Source: SMYC01 sp963578475
GTDB lineage: Bacteria > Acidobacteriota > Vicinamibacteria > Marinacidobacterales > SMYC01
Length of the DNA stretch: 64,000 nt
Reading direction: 5' to 3'
Assembly: GCA_963578475.1 (NCBI GenBank)
Contig: CAUZCL010000019.1
Location: forward strand, 1 to 64,000
The position numbers and the translations under genes are program-made. A model generated the notes under the pieces. That model saw only the letters and a list, made by a program, of their open reading frames with translations. It searched no databases and was not told where the DNA came from. Shown in pieces: positions 8,699-18,192 of this stretch (positions are counted from its first letter, which is position 1; each line of letters starts with the position of its first letter).

Positions 8699-10273
8699 GT
8701 GAGCGTTCATCCGGGTGCGGGAAAGCCGGCGGACGCGTCGCAGCTCGTCGATGTAGACGCGCTCGTCTCCGCTTATTACGACGCACCTCCGAGTGAGCCT
8801 GTTGCGTTCGGCACGTCCGGCCACCGAGGCTCCTCCCTCAAAGGAAGCTTCAACGAAGCGCATATTCTCGCGACCACCCAAGCGATCTGCGAGTTCCGCT
8901 CAGCCCAAGGCATCAACGGACCTCTTTTTCTAGGCGTCGATACCCACGCGCTCACCGAGCCCGCCCGCGTGAGCGCCCTCGAAGTGCTCGCCGCGAACGA
9001 TGTGGATGTGCGGGTCGATTGCGACGGTGGCTTCACACCGACGCCCGTCATCTCGCACGCCATTCTGGCGGCCGACGGGGCCGACGGTATCGTCATCACG
9101 CCGTCGCACAACCCGCCGGAAGATGGCGGCTTCAAATACAACCCGCCGCATGGCGGTCCTGCTGACACCGACGTGACGGGATGGGTGGAAAAGCGCGCGA
9201 ACGAGCTGTTGAACGATGAGATTCGACGGAAGGATATCAGCGCACAGGCCTACGACTACGTTGATGCCTATGTGAGCGAGCTCGGGGCCGTTATCGACAT
9301 GGACGCGATCCGCGGTGCCGGTATCCGCATCGGTGTCGATCCTCTCGGCGGTGCGGGTGTTGGCTACTGGGCACCGATCGCGGAGAAGTACAAGCTAGAC
9401 ATCGAAGTCGTGAACGATGCCGTCGACCCCACTTTCGGTTTCATGACTCTCGATCGTGACGGCAAGATTCGCATGGACTGCTCGTCGCCTTATGCCATGG
9501 CGAATCTCATCGAGCTGCGCGATCGGTTCGACGTCGCCTTCGCGAACGACACCGACACCGACCGTCACGGCATCGTGACGCCGAGCGTCGGGCTCATGAA
9601 CCCGAATCACTTTCTCGCCGTGAGCATCGACTATTTGTTCGGCCGTCGCGACTGGAAGGACGAGACGGCCATCGGCAAGACGCTCGTCTCGAGCGCCATC
9701 ATCGATCGGGTGGCATCGCGGCTCGGCCGTCAGCTCGTCGAAGTGCCCGTGGGGTTCAAATGGTTCGTGAGCGGTCTTCTCGATGGCTCGCTCGGCTTCG
9801 GAGGCGAGGAGAGCGCGGGGGCGTCGTTCCTGAGACATGACGGCGGCGTATGGACGACGGATAAGGACGGCATCATCATGGGGCTTCTCGCTGCCGAGAT
9901 GATGGCACGGACGGAGAAGGACCCGGGCGAGCGCTATCGTGCTTTGACGGCGGAGTTCGGCGAGCCCGTGTACGAGCGCATCGACGCCCCGGCGACGCGT
10001 GAGCAAAAGTCCAAGCTCAAACGCTTCTCGCCGAAGCAAGTGGACGCGAAGGAGCTTGCGGGTGATCCGATCATCCAGATGCTGAGCGAAGCGCCAGGAA
10101 ATGGCGCGCCGGTCGGCGGGCTCAAAGTCTCGACGGCGTATGGTTGGTTCGCCGCGCGGCCTTCAGGGACCGAGGACGTGTATAAGCTTTATGCTGAGAG
10201 CTTCCGTGACGAGGATCATCTGCACCGCATCCAGAGAGAGGCGCAGCAGTTGGTCTCTTCCGTGATCGCGTAA
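8699..10273 (+). CDS. pgm: Phosphoglucomutase, alpha-D-glucose specific
   Basis: 524 residues, slightly shorter than the usual 545. It interconverts glucose-1-phosphate and glucose-6-phosphate through the phosphoserine in TPSHNPPEDGG; the metal loop DTDTDRHG and the phosphate-binding ARPSGTEDVYK are in place. The GTG at 8699 fits because the residues that follow (HPGAGKPADASQLVDV) match the family's N-terminus. Upstream, from about 8595, is a short open frame MRFAILTPLAVAL that ends overlapping this start; it is probably not a gene of its own. It is the first gene of a same-strand run with manA and a phosphomannomutase, which points to sugar nucleotides for polysaccharide. Confidence 0.95.
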   Translation: MSVHPGAGKPADASQLVDVDALVSAYYDAPPSEPVAFGTSGHRGSSLKGSFNEAHILATTQAICEFRSAQGINGPLFLGVDTHALTEPARVSALEVLAANDVDVRVDCDGGFTPTPVISHAILAADGADGIVITPSHNPPEDGGFKYNPPHGGPADTDVTGWVEKRANELLNDEIRRKDISAQAYDYVDAYVSELGAVIDMDAIRGAGIRIGVDPLGGAGVGYWAPIAEKYKLDIEVVNDAVDPTFGFMTLDRDGKIRMDCSSPYAMANLIELRDRFDVAFANDTDTDRHGIVTPSVGLMNPNHFLAVSIDYLFGRRDWKDETAIGKTLVSSAIIDRVASRLGRQLVEVPVGFKWFVSGLLDGSLGFGGEESAGASFLRHDGGVWTTDKDGIIMGLLAAEMMARTEKDPGERYRALTAEFGEPVYERIDAPATREQKSKLKRFSPKQVDAKELAGDPIIQMLSEAPGNGAPVGGLKVSTAYGWFAARPSGTEDVYKLYAESFRDEDHLHRIQREAQQLVSSVIA

Positions 10274-10296
10274 GCGCCCGAGAGCGAGGTATCGAA

Positions 10297-10662
10297 ATGC
10301 GGTGGTTGGCCATGCTTCTTCTCGCGGCGTTCCAGACGCCGCAATATGAACAAACGACCGTGAGCCGCGAGAGACTCGCGCGCTCGCCGAGGCACATGGA
10401 ATATATCGACGTGCCGGCGGGTGAAGACGATTCCGTAACGTCTTTCGTCGTCCATCCGGAGCAGAGCGACGCTACGGATTCTGTCGTCGTTATTCATACG
10501 GGGCTCGAGATGAGCTCGATCGCAGGCCTTGCCAACTACGATGTGTCGAGCGAAGGGCGTTTCCTCATGGTGGAGCCCGACGAAAATGAAGGCCCGGCAC
10601 AGCTATACGTCGTGCTGAACTGGTTCGACGAGCTCGAGCGACGCGTCCCGAGCGACCCATGA
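10297..10662 (+). pseudogene. Chimeric ORF: dienelactone-hydrolase-like start joined to PD40-propeller tail
   Basis: 121 residues with an N-terminal hydrophobic signal. Residues 34-70 (EYIDVPAGEDDSVTSFVV, then DSVVVIHTGLEM) read like the first strands of a dienelactone-hydrolase alpha/beta fold, including the VVVIH strand. From about residue 80 the sequence changes to NYDVSSEGRFLMVEP and VVLNWFDELERRVP, which is the standard end of acidobacterial PD40/TolB-like kinase proteins (compare the similar end at 60098). No nucleophile or complete fold remains. The joint lies near 10520-10540. The stop still overlaps the manA start by four bases, so the ORF may persist as a translated linker. Confidence 0.65.
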
Positions 10663-11729
10663 GCATCTATCGGCTCGAGCCCAGGGTGCAATACTACGCT
10701 TGGGGTAGCACGGAGTTCATCCCAGAGCTACTGGGTGTCGACAACGCTGACGGGCAACCCTACGCGGAGCTATGGCTCGGGGCGCATCCGGACTTGCCGT
10801 CAAGAGTTCTCATCGAAGACGAGAAGCGCCCGCTCGGCGAGATGATCTCGGGCGAGCTTCCTTATCTCATGAAGATCCTTTCGGCGGCCAAGCCGCTCTC
10901 GATACAAACGCATCCGAGCGAATCCCGGGCTCGCGAGGGATTCGCGAGGGAGAATGCGGTCGGGATTCCAATCGACGCGCGCCATCGCAGCTATCGCGAC
11001 CCTCATCACAAACCCGAGCTTCTCTGCGCCCTCACCGATTTCTACGCGCTCCGGGGCTTTCGGTCCGACCCGACGCCGTTCGGTGACGAGCCCCTGAAAA
11101 CGCTCTACGCGAAGCTGATGACGATGTCTCGAGACGAGGTCGATGCGGAGCTCGCGCCGATCGTGGAGAGCCTGCGCGACGGTCACTACGGGAAGGAGGA
11201 TCGAGAATATTGGGTCCTCCGCTGTCACGAAGAATATTCCGAAAAAGGCCACTACGATCGTGGTCTCCTTTCGATTTATCTCTTGAATTTGATTCACCTC
11301 GAGCCGGGCGAAGCCATTTATCTCGATGCAGGCACGCTCCACGCTTATCTGGAAGGATCGGGCGTCGAGATCATGGCCAATTCGAACAACGTGTTGCGCG
11401 GCGGACTGACGAAAAAACACGTCGACATCCCCGAGCTTTTGAACAATGTCGTCTTTCGCGGAGAGGCGACGCAGATCCTGAGGGCGTCAAAGATTGGCCC
11501 GAGCGAGTGGGCCTATCGTGCTCCGGCGAAGGAGTTCGAGCTTCGCCGCATCGAAGGCGGTCACGTCGATACCGGCGACCATGGACCCGAGATCCTATTC
11601 GTCACCGAAGGCGAAGGGACTGTCGAGGAGCATCTTGTTTCGAGAGGCCAAGCGCTCTTCGTGCCGGAAGGAGAGACCTATCATGTGCGAGGTTCGCTAA
11701 TGCTCTACAAAGCAACGGTGCCGCGATGA
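10659..11729 (+). CDS. manA: Mannose-6-phosphate isomerase, class I
   Basis: 356 residues. A zinc enzyme linking fructose-6-phosphate and mannose-6-phosphate. Family marks: YAWGS at the start, AELWLGAHPDLPS, the zinc and substrate residues in IQTHPSE and HKPELLCAL, and LDAGTLHAYLEGSGVEIMANSNNVLRGG. Its ATG overlaps the preceding stop (ATGA), and its own stop overlaps the next start in the same manner, so the three are translated together. With pgm and phosphomannomutase it supplies mannose-1-phosphate for GDP-mannose. Confidence 0.96.
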   Translation: MSIYRLEPRVQYYAWGSTEFIPELLGVDNADGQPYAELWLGAHPDLPSRVLIEDEKRPLGEMISGELPYLMKILSAAKPLSIQTHPSESRAREGFARENAVGIPIDARHRSYRDPHHKPELLCALTDFYALRGFRSDPTPFGDEPLKTLYAKLMTMSRDEVDAELAPIVESLRDGHYGKEDREYWVLRCHEEYSEKGHYDRGLLSIYLLNLIHLEPGEAIYLDAGTLHAYLEGSGVEIMANSNNVLRGGLTKKHVDIPELLNNVVFRGEATQILRASKIGPSEWAYRAPAKEFELRRIEGGHVDTGDHGPEILFVTEGEGTVEEHLVSRGQALFVPEGETYHVRGSLMLYKATVPR

Positions 11730-13234
11730 TGATGTTTCGGGACCGCACCCCCGCGGTGCTCGCCTTTGGCACGAGCGGTCTGAGAGGTCTCGTCACCGAT
11801 ATCACGGACCTCGAAGCCTACATCAATACGCGAGGCTTTCTCGATTATGTGGGCGCGCGTGACGGCAAAGTTTCCGTGGCGGGGGACCTTCGGCCGAGCA
11901 CGGACCGCATCCTATGCGCTGTCGCGACGGCGATCGAAGACGCGGGATGCGTCGTGGAATATCTCGGCAAGATCCCGACCCCGGCATTGGCTCTTCATGG
12001 CATCGGCCACCGAAGACCGCACGTCATGGTCACAGGAAGCCACATCCCTTTCGACCGCAACGGGATCAAGTTCGGAAAGCCTGCAGGAGAAGTTCTCAAA
12101 GATGACGAAGGCGGGATTTTGGATGCGGTCGCGAAAATACGAGAGGCGGAATATGGGCGAAGTGCTGCCGTCTCTCGCTTTACCGACGAGGGCATGCTGA
12201 AAGAGCCCGTGGCGCTACCCGCCGTGAACGATCGAGGTGCCGCTGGATATATAGAGCGCTATGTGAATTTTTTTCCGGCGAATGGACTTTCGGGAAAGCG
12301 TGTCGTCGTGTTCGAGCACTCCGCTGTAGGTCGAGCGCTGCTCGTAGAGATACTCACCCGGCTAGGCGCCGCGGTCGTGCCGATGCGCCGCAGTGATGCA
12401 TTCATCCCCATCGACACGGAAGACATCACCGCCGAGCGCCTCGCCGAGCTACAAGAGATGGCGGATGCCGAGCGCGGCGTCGATGCCATCGTCTCCACCG
12501 ATGGCGATAGCGATCGGCCGCTCGTTGCGGGCATCGACCCCGAAGGACGCGTGCGCTTTTTGTGCGGTGACCTTCTCGGTATCATCGTTGCGAAATATCT
12601 AGGCGCCGATACTTTTTGCGTGCCTGTAAGCATGAACGATGCTGTCGACCTCGAGCTCGGAAACGTCACGAAAACCCGCATCGGCTCGCCTTACGTGGTG
12701 CAAGCCATAATAGAAGCTCATGGCCAGAACATCGTGGGATGGGAAGCCAATGGCGGATTCCTGACCGGCTCGGAGATAGAGAAGAATGGGCGCCATCTCA
12801 GTCCGCTCCCGACGCGCGACGCTGTTTTGCCAATCCTGTGCGCGCTCTATGCCTCGTCCGAGGCCAGCCGTTCGCTCGTCGAGCTTTTTTCGGAGCTTCC
12901 ACCTCGCTACAGCAAGGCCGGTCTCCTAGACGATTTCGCCCGAGACAAGAGTCTTGAGATCATCCGCCGCTTTGAGCCGGGCGACTTCTCCGCTATCCGA
13001 AAAGAGCTCAAGAGCTACTTTACGCGGGAGCTCGGCTTCGACGATATCGTGAACATCGACACCACCGACGGCCTCAGGCTCTACTTTGCCAACGGCGACG
13101 TCGCGCATATCCGGCCTTCGGGAAACGCGCCGCAGCTGCGTATTTACGCGGTTGCCAATACAGAAGCTCGGGCGGAGGCAATCGTCAGGCACGCGCTGTC
13201 GGAGCCAAACGGGATTTTGCGACGGCTTTCGTGA
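11726..13234 (+). CDS. Phosphomannomutase/phosphoglucomutase
   Basis: 502 residues from the ATG at 11726, which overlaps the manA stop; the frame is open much further upstream, but that part is only antisense-like shadow of manA. The N-terminus FGTSGLRGLV is the sugar-binding start of the alpha-D-phosphohexomutases. The catalytic serine lies in VMVTGSHIPFDRNGIKF (the TGSHIP variant rather than TASHNP), the metal loop is STDGDSDRPLV, and the C-terminal RPSGNAPQLRIY binds phosphate. It likely converts mannose-6-phosphate to mannose-1-phosphate as the last step of the operon. Confidence 0.92.
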   Translation: MMMFRDRTPAVLAFGTSGLRGLVTDITDLEAYINTRGFLDYVGARDGKVSVAGDLRPSTDRILCAVATAIEDAGCVVEYLGKIPTPALALHGIGHRRPHVMVTGSHIPFDRNGIKFGKPAGEVLKDDEGGILDAVAKIREAEYGRSAAVSRFTDEGMLKEPVALPAVNDRGAAGYIERYVNFFPANGLSGKRVVVFEHSAVGRALLVEILTRLGAAVVPMRRSDAFIPIDTEDITAERLAELQEMADAERGVDAIVSTDGDSDRPLVAGIDPEGRVRFLCGDLLGIIVAKYLGADTFCVPVSMNDAVDLELGNVTKTRIGSPYVVQAIIEAHGQNIVGWEANGGFLTGSEIEKNGRHLSPLPTRDAVLPILCALYASSEASRSLVELFSELPPRYSKAGLLDDFARDKSLEIIRRFEPGDFSAIRKELKSYFTRELGFDDIVNIDTTDGLRLYFANGDVAHIRPSGNAPQLRIYAVANTEARAEAIVRHALSEPNGILRRLS

Positions 13235-13247
13235 CCCTTTACAGGAA

Positions 13248-13947
13248 TTACAGAGGCTCGAACGTCGCGACCACCCAGGTGTAGTAAACGCTTGCCGTCG
13301 CCTCGAAACCTGAATCGGTTCCGACAAAAAGCCAAGTGCTGCTGCGCGAATCGGTCGTGACCCTTACCGACTTGAGTCCGCTCGATAGCTGCTTCAACTT
13401 CCACAGAGGCGTTGCGCCGCAGGGAATGGAGATCGTGACATCGCCGAGAAAGACCGCGTTCACGCCGCCTCACGTTTGGTTGCCTTTGTCGACGTTCATA
13501 TGCCAATCGGCGCCGACGACCACGGCTTCTGGCTCGATCTCCGACGCGCCAGCTTACAGCGTGACGGCTTCGCCAGGTGCGCCGCCCACACCGAAGCATC
13601 CGTTGGGAACGTTCGTGGCGATCTCGACATCGAACCGCACACTGTAACGCCGATTGCCATCCAACCCAGCGACCTGTCCTTTGTAATACATCCACAAGTC
13701 GTCGCTATGGTTGTTGCCGGTGATGTAAAGCGCGTTTTGCCCGACATTTAGTGGATGCCTGAGCGGCCGGTAGGTCCGCGTCGAGCTCGAAGAAAGCGTC
13801 CTGGCCGACCGGATAGTCGGCGAACCCGGTAACCCAGCCTGCTGTCCCGGTAGCGAAATCGATCCGGATCGTTTGGGGATCGTCGGTGGTGCATGCGCTA
13901 GACAGCGCGAGGATGAGGAAGCCGATTTGTCGGAGCGGGCCAGGCAA
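13248..13947 (-). pseudogene. Decayed secreted lipoprotein
   Basis: The 5' part (13947 to about 13775) encodes a lipoprotein signal MPGPLRQIGFLILALSSAC and then FATGTAGWVTGFADYPVG. After one extra base near 13773-13776 the text continues in the next frame: YRPLRHPLNVGQNALYI, GNNHSDDLWMYYKG, RFDVEIATNVPNGCFGVGG. That frame is then interrupted by TAA at 13554-13556 and TGA at 13470-13472, yet still reads on to LFVGTDSGFEATASVYYT and the stop at 13248. The continuous protein resembles a widespread family of uncharacterised secreted proteins. One frameshift plus two stops make a functional product unlikely. Confidence 0.8.
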
Positions 13948-13958
13948 AGTGATGATGG

Positions 13959-15170
13959 CTACTGTTCGCGATCGTAGGGATGGCGAAGATAGCCGGCCGC
14001 GGTTCCGTGCGTGCCGTCGTAATCCGGAAGCTCTTGGACGCGGCGATAATGGGCAGCGGCCTCCTCGCGGCGCCCCATGGTGTCGAGAATCTCGCCCGCG
14101 CGCAGATGTGAGAGGGCCCGCTCACGGTCGGGGGTCCCGGGATCTTCCGCAGCGCCCTGAAACTGGTTGAGCGCCTCATCTTGGCTTCCGAGCGCGAGCA
14201 GTCGTTGTGCGAGAGGGTAGCGAATCTTGTCGAGCGGGAGATTTTGATAGTTCGGAATCTTGTCGATGGCGCGCCGCGCGACCGCCGCGTAGGTTTTCGC
14301 CGCATCGACGCGCCTTCCCATCCGCTCCAATATCTGGGCTTTGTTGATATGCAGCAAGTAGTTTTCTGGATATTTGCCGTGCAGCTGCCCCGCCATCTCC
14401 AGGGCGTAGGCGTTCTCGTCTTCCCTCACATACATCACCATCAGCAGTAGCCGGGCATCATCTTTGATAAAATGGCCCTTCGTTGCGGCGCGGGTGAGAT
14501 ACTCGAAGCCCCGAGCTTCACTGCCGTGATAGCCCGCAAGGGTCGCGATCCATTTGATGTACCAGGGAAGATTGCCGACGACATATTCATAGCTCCCGAC
14601 TGTCATGTAGGCGTCATTGAAGTCGGGATTCTCGTCCACGATCTCGCGCTGGATACGATAGGACTTCTTGCCGTGCTTGAGCGCCTTGCGAAAGCTCCTT
14701 TCGATGGTGAAAGCGAAAACGCCGAGCGCGCTCTGGCATGCGCCGAGGTAGTAGCGCGCGTCGATGTCTCCCGGATGTTGCTCCAGGTAGCGCGTCGCCT
14801 TCTCCTGGCTACGCTGGATGCCGTCAAAAAAAGCTTCTTTGTCCGCCTCGGTCATGTCCTCGTCGGCCGGCCGGTTGAAATATCCCGGGGAGATGAAGCG
14901 ATCGAGGTCGAGATCGTCGCGGGCGACGAGCTCACGAAACCAGATGGCGATCGATCGGGCCAGCGGTGGCCCCGGATGATGGGGATATTCCTTTTCGAGC
15001 TCGGTGAAGAATGCGACGCTCTTGTCGTGCTCGAGGCTGTAGAGGTGGGTGTTCCCCTTGAGGCTCGCAGCCTTGTATTCGGCACTCCTCAGCCTTTCGG
15101 CGCTCGCCGCCGAAGCTAGAGACATCGCCAAAAAGACTCCCAGCAGACTGACGCCAAACCCGAATCGCAT
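13959..15170 (-). CDS. Secreted TPR-repeat protein
   Basis: About 403 residues from ATG 15170 (a TTG at 15188 is in frame). An N-terminal signal peptide (FGVSLLGVFLAMSLASAASA) is followed by helical pairs typical of tetratricopeptide repeats, e.g. DIDARYYLGACQSALGVFAF and ALSHLRAGEILDTMGRREEA. It contains no catalytic motif; such proteins act as periplasmic scaffolds. It is not recognised beyond the repeat fold. The 3' end lies 12 bases before the decayed lipoprotein on the same strand. Confidence 0.8.
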   Translation of the reverse strand: MRFGFGVSLLGVFLAMSLASAASAERLRSAEYKAASLKGNTHLYSLEHDKSVAFFTELEKEYPHHPGPPLARSIAIWFRELVARDDLDLDRFISPGYFNRPADEDMTEADKEAFFDGIQRSQEKATRYLEQHPGDIDARYYLGACQSALGVFAFTIERSFRKALKHGKKSYRIQREIVDENPDFNDAYMTVGSYEYVVGNLPWYIKWIATLAGYHGSEARGFEYLTRAATKGHFIKDDARLLLMVMYVREDENAYALEMAGQLHGKYPENYLLHINKAQILERMGRRVDAAKTYAAVARRAIDKIPNYQNLPLDKIRYPLAQRLLALGSQDEALNQFQGAAEDPGTPDRERALSHLRAGEILDTMGRREEAAAHYRRVQELPDYDGTHGTAAGYLRHPYDREQ

Positions 15171-15316
15171 CCGGTAAACGGTCTCCAAATTCGTAGGCGC
15201 GATAATACAATACTAGCATGAAAGAGGGAACACCGGCATCATGAAATCCGCGTGAACGTCGTGACCGGAGGCACAAGATCAATACTAAGAAAAGCGTAAC
15301 CAAAGACGATTCTCCG

Positions 15317-15399
15317 TTCTTATCCCCACATCCCCATTGCCTTTAACAGCTTCAAAAGACAAGGAGAGGTGGGGAGAGGAGGAGAGGTGGGGATAAGAA
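15317..15399. repeat. Inverted-repeat element with purine-rich direct repeats
   Basis: TTCTTATCCCCAC at 15317-15329 is matched perfectly in inverse by GTGGGGATAAGAA at 15387-15399. Between the arms GGAGAGGTGGGGA occurs twice (15363-15375 and 15381-15393), 18 bases apart. It sits in a 300-base gap (15171-15491) that otherwise holds no gene; a TATAAT at 15465-15470 could serve the next gene. It may be a small mobile or REP-like element, or a transcription stop structure. Confidence 0.6.
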
Positions 15400-15491
15400 T
15401 GTGGAGGATCTAGCCTCCTGTCACCAGTCGAATTCGTTTCAGCGATTCTGGGCTGAGTAGAAGGTATAATCAGCGTCGTTTTGGAACCTAT

Positions 15492-16055
15492 ATGAAGGCG
15501 CAACGGCTTCCCGAACTGATGTCTTCTCCCGTGATCCGCGTCCAGGACCTGTTCTTCGGCTACGGCGAAGGGAATTTCGAGCTAAGAATTGGGAAGCTCG
15601 AAGTCGGCCGGGCATCCTCGGCGGCGTTTATCGGTCCGAGCGGATCGGGTAAGACGACGCTTCTACATCTCATCGCGGGGATCACGTTGCCGCAGTCTGG
15701 CAAGATCGAAACGAACGGAGTCGAGCTCACCGCTCTTTCCGAGAATGCGCGCCGCGCTTTCCGCATCAAGAATATCGGTCTCGTCTTTCAGGAGTTCGAG
15801 CTTCTAGAATATTTGACGGTGCTCGATAACATGCTCTTGCCCTACCGCATCAACGCCGCGCTCGAGCTCACGGAGGCGGTGCGCGAGAGGGCGGCCAACG
15901 TGGCGGTGGAGGTGGGAATCGGAGACAAGCTATCGCGCTATCCGAGCCAGCTATCGCAAGGCGAGCGGCAACGTGTGGCGGTGTGCCGTGCGGTCGTGAC
16001 CGAGCCTGCCGTGCTCATGGCGGATGAGCCAACGGGCAATCTCGACTCGGTAGAG
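15492..16055 (+). pseudogene. ABC transporter ATPase (LolD/MacB type), 3' part lost
   Basis: About 188 residues of a lipoprotein-release/MacB-type ATPase: Walker A GPSGSGKTT (residues 48-56), Q-loop VFQEFELL, the signature as LSQGERQRV, and Walker B AVLMADEPTGNLDS. Immediately after the D-loop the sequence switches to an unrelated protein (PrkA), so the H-switch and C-terminal lobe are missing. The frame is not broken at the joint, near 16050-16080, so a fusion protein is read until TAG 16293-16295. No permease gene lies nearby. It cannot be a working ATPase as it stands. Confidence 0.8.
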
Positions 16056-17999
16056 GACGCCGCTCCCGTGGGAATGTTCGTCGTCTTCGGCCAGCAAAAG
16101 GCGAAAGCGAACCTCGTCGAGAAGATCGACAACGCCTCGCGCGGTCTCGAGGCGTCGAAACGCCTCTGGATTCTTCTCGGCCCCCCAGGCGTTGCGAAGT
16201 CTCGTTTGATGGACGGCATCAAGACGGCGCTCAATGTTTATTCACGACCGGACGAAGGAAAGACATATACGTTGCTCCTTCCGACGGTGGACTAGCGTCT
16301 CAGAGAAAAAGCGATTTTCGAAGAAAACGATATCTACTATTTGCAGGCGCCGATCTTCGAACGTCCGCTTCAGGTGGTTCCCCAGAGCCTCCGGGTCGCC
16401 TTCATGGGCAAGCTGAACGGGCTCGTCGAGGGCGACAAGCTGCGCGAGTTCTTCGAGAAACAGCCGCATTACGACGGCACGTTTCGCATCAACGTGGACG
16501 GCCTCGTTTCACCTTTCGCCGATCAAGTACTGAACGATTTCATGAGGGCGAAACGTCTCGACTTCGCCGCCACCTTACCGTTCGTCAAAGTGAAGCGGAT
16601 GATTTACGACGCGCGCACCAAGACTGGTATTGGCTCCTACACGCCGCGCGACGAGAAGAGCCAGGAGGCCGGCTCACTCGTAGGTAATATCGATTACAGC
16701 CTCTTGCCGCGCTTCGGTAGCGAATCGCACCCGCTCGTCCACGACTACAAGGCTGAGCTCTGCGCGGGCGCCAACGGGTTCGTCGAGATCCACGAAATCT
16801 TGAAGCTGACGGACCGTTTTCTGTACGAGCTTCTCTTTGCGACCCAGGACCGCTTCTTCAAGCCCGAAGGACAGCCGCCCGTGCCCTTCAACGGCGTCAT
16901 CATCGGCCATACGAACTTCCACGAATACAACATGTTCATGGCCAATGAGACTTTCGAAGCGCTCCGTTCTCGGACAACGTTCATTGAGATGCCGCTCTCC
17001 GTGAACTTCAAGGACGAAGAGAAAATCTACGCTTTCACTTATGCCAACGAGCAGAGAGGTTGGTCTTCAGACAAAAAGCATCTCGCTCATGTCGCGCCGC
17101 ACAGCCTCGAGTTCTTGAGTCTCGTTGCGGCCATGACGCGGCTCTACGAGTCGAAGCAGAACCCGAACCTCACGGTGCTTCAAAAAGCGCTCATCTATGC
17201 CGGCCGAGCCGATAGCGGCGTCGATAACAACATGGCGCGTACGATCCTGGAGGAGTTCGAGTTCGTGAAGCCGTCCGAAGGAACGTTCGGCCTCGATCCG
17301 CGTTTCATCCAGAACGTAGTCGAGAATACCGAACACTTTCAAATCAACGAATACGCGGCGAATATCAGCCGGCTCCAAGAATCCACTGGCGAGCCCGCGA
17401 TGATCACTTCGATCGCTCTGTAGAACCCCTGTGTGAGTCCGATGGATCTTTACCTGCGCACGGAGAACTCGCTGAAGGCGCTTTTTGCCACCAACAAAGC
17501 GAAGCTCGGCCACTTCGTCGAGAAGATTCTGCCGCAGGCGTAGCAATGGATCCTGAGCCAGGTCGCGACCGACGTCTATGGCTCGGTGCTGCGGGACGAA
17601 TCGGTCGTCGAGACCACATGGAAGAAGTACACCGATCACGTCCGCGCCTATGTCCATAACACGAAGGTCAAACACGAAGTGACCCATGCAGACGTGCAGC
17701 CGGACGAGAAGTTCATGCAGTCGATCGAGCAATATCTCGGCATCGCGGAGAAGGATGTCTTCCGGAAGGAGCTCTCGGACGCCATCGCGAGTGTGAGCTA
17801 CGCGGTGCTTCTCGCGGACGAGCCGTCCTATGAAAGTGCTATCCGCCGCTACGTGTTCGAGAACGAGTTCAAATCGAGCGAGAACATCAAGCTCCTCGGC
17901 TGGATGAAGAGCGGCTTTAGCGCCGCCGGTGTGCACTCGAAGGAGCAGGAGCAGCTGAATGAAACGGTCAAATACTTGATGGAGAACCTGGGCTCTTGA
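16056..17999 (+). pseudogene. prkA: PrkA-type serine protein kinase, N-terminus lost and three in-frame TAG stops
   Basis: The frame of the ABC fragment continues as a PrkA-like AAA kinase: VFGQQKAKANLVEKID, a Walker A GPPGVAKS, GTFRINVDGLVSPF, FNGVIIGHTNFHEYNMF, and a C-terminal part ending YLMENLGS. About 75 N-terminal residues are missing at the joint. The whole 1.9 kb stays in one frame but is interrupted by TAG at 16293-16295, 17421-17423 and 17541-17543. Related PrkA proteins phosphorylate targets under starvation stress and are usually encoded before a DUF444 gene and spoVR/ycgB. A truncated DUF444 gene does follow. No frameshift was needed to read through, so nonsense changes dominate here. 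Confidence 0.85.
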
Positions 18000-18192
18000 G
18001 GCAAGTGTGCGTTTCAGGCGCTCACGATCACCGCGAGCTCGACCAGCATCGTCGACTAGAACACTGGCAGGCTGACAAGGGATTGCGTCTGCAGCCTGCG
18101 CGAGCGGAGCGAGCCCGGCCCGAATGGGCCGACGAAACGCCGGGCGAGCGATCGAAGAGAGAGCGAGCACTAAGCAGAAGAAAGAAGGCATC

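Noticed and set aside
10297..10662. A genuine new two-domain secreted protein
   Set aside because: Both halves are incomplete parts of known folds, and the same tail ends other PD40 proteins in the window; a deletion joint is more likely.
15492..17999. Reassigned or suppressed TAG codons (amber recoding such as pyrrolysine)
   Set aside because: TAG is also used as an ordinary stop of intact genes here (e.g. 8546-8548), and neighbouring pseudogenes carry TAA and TGA too, so plain nonsense mutation is simpler.
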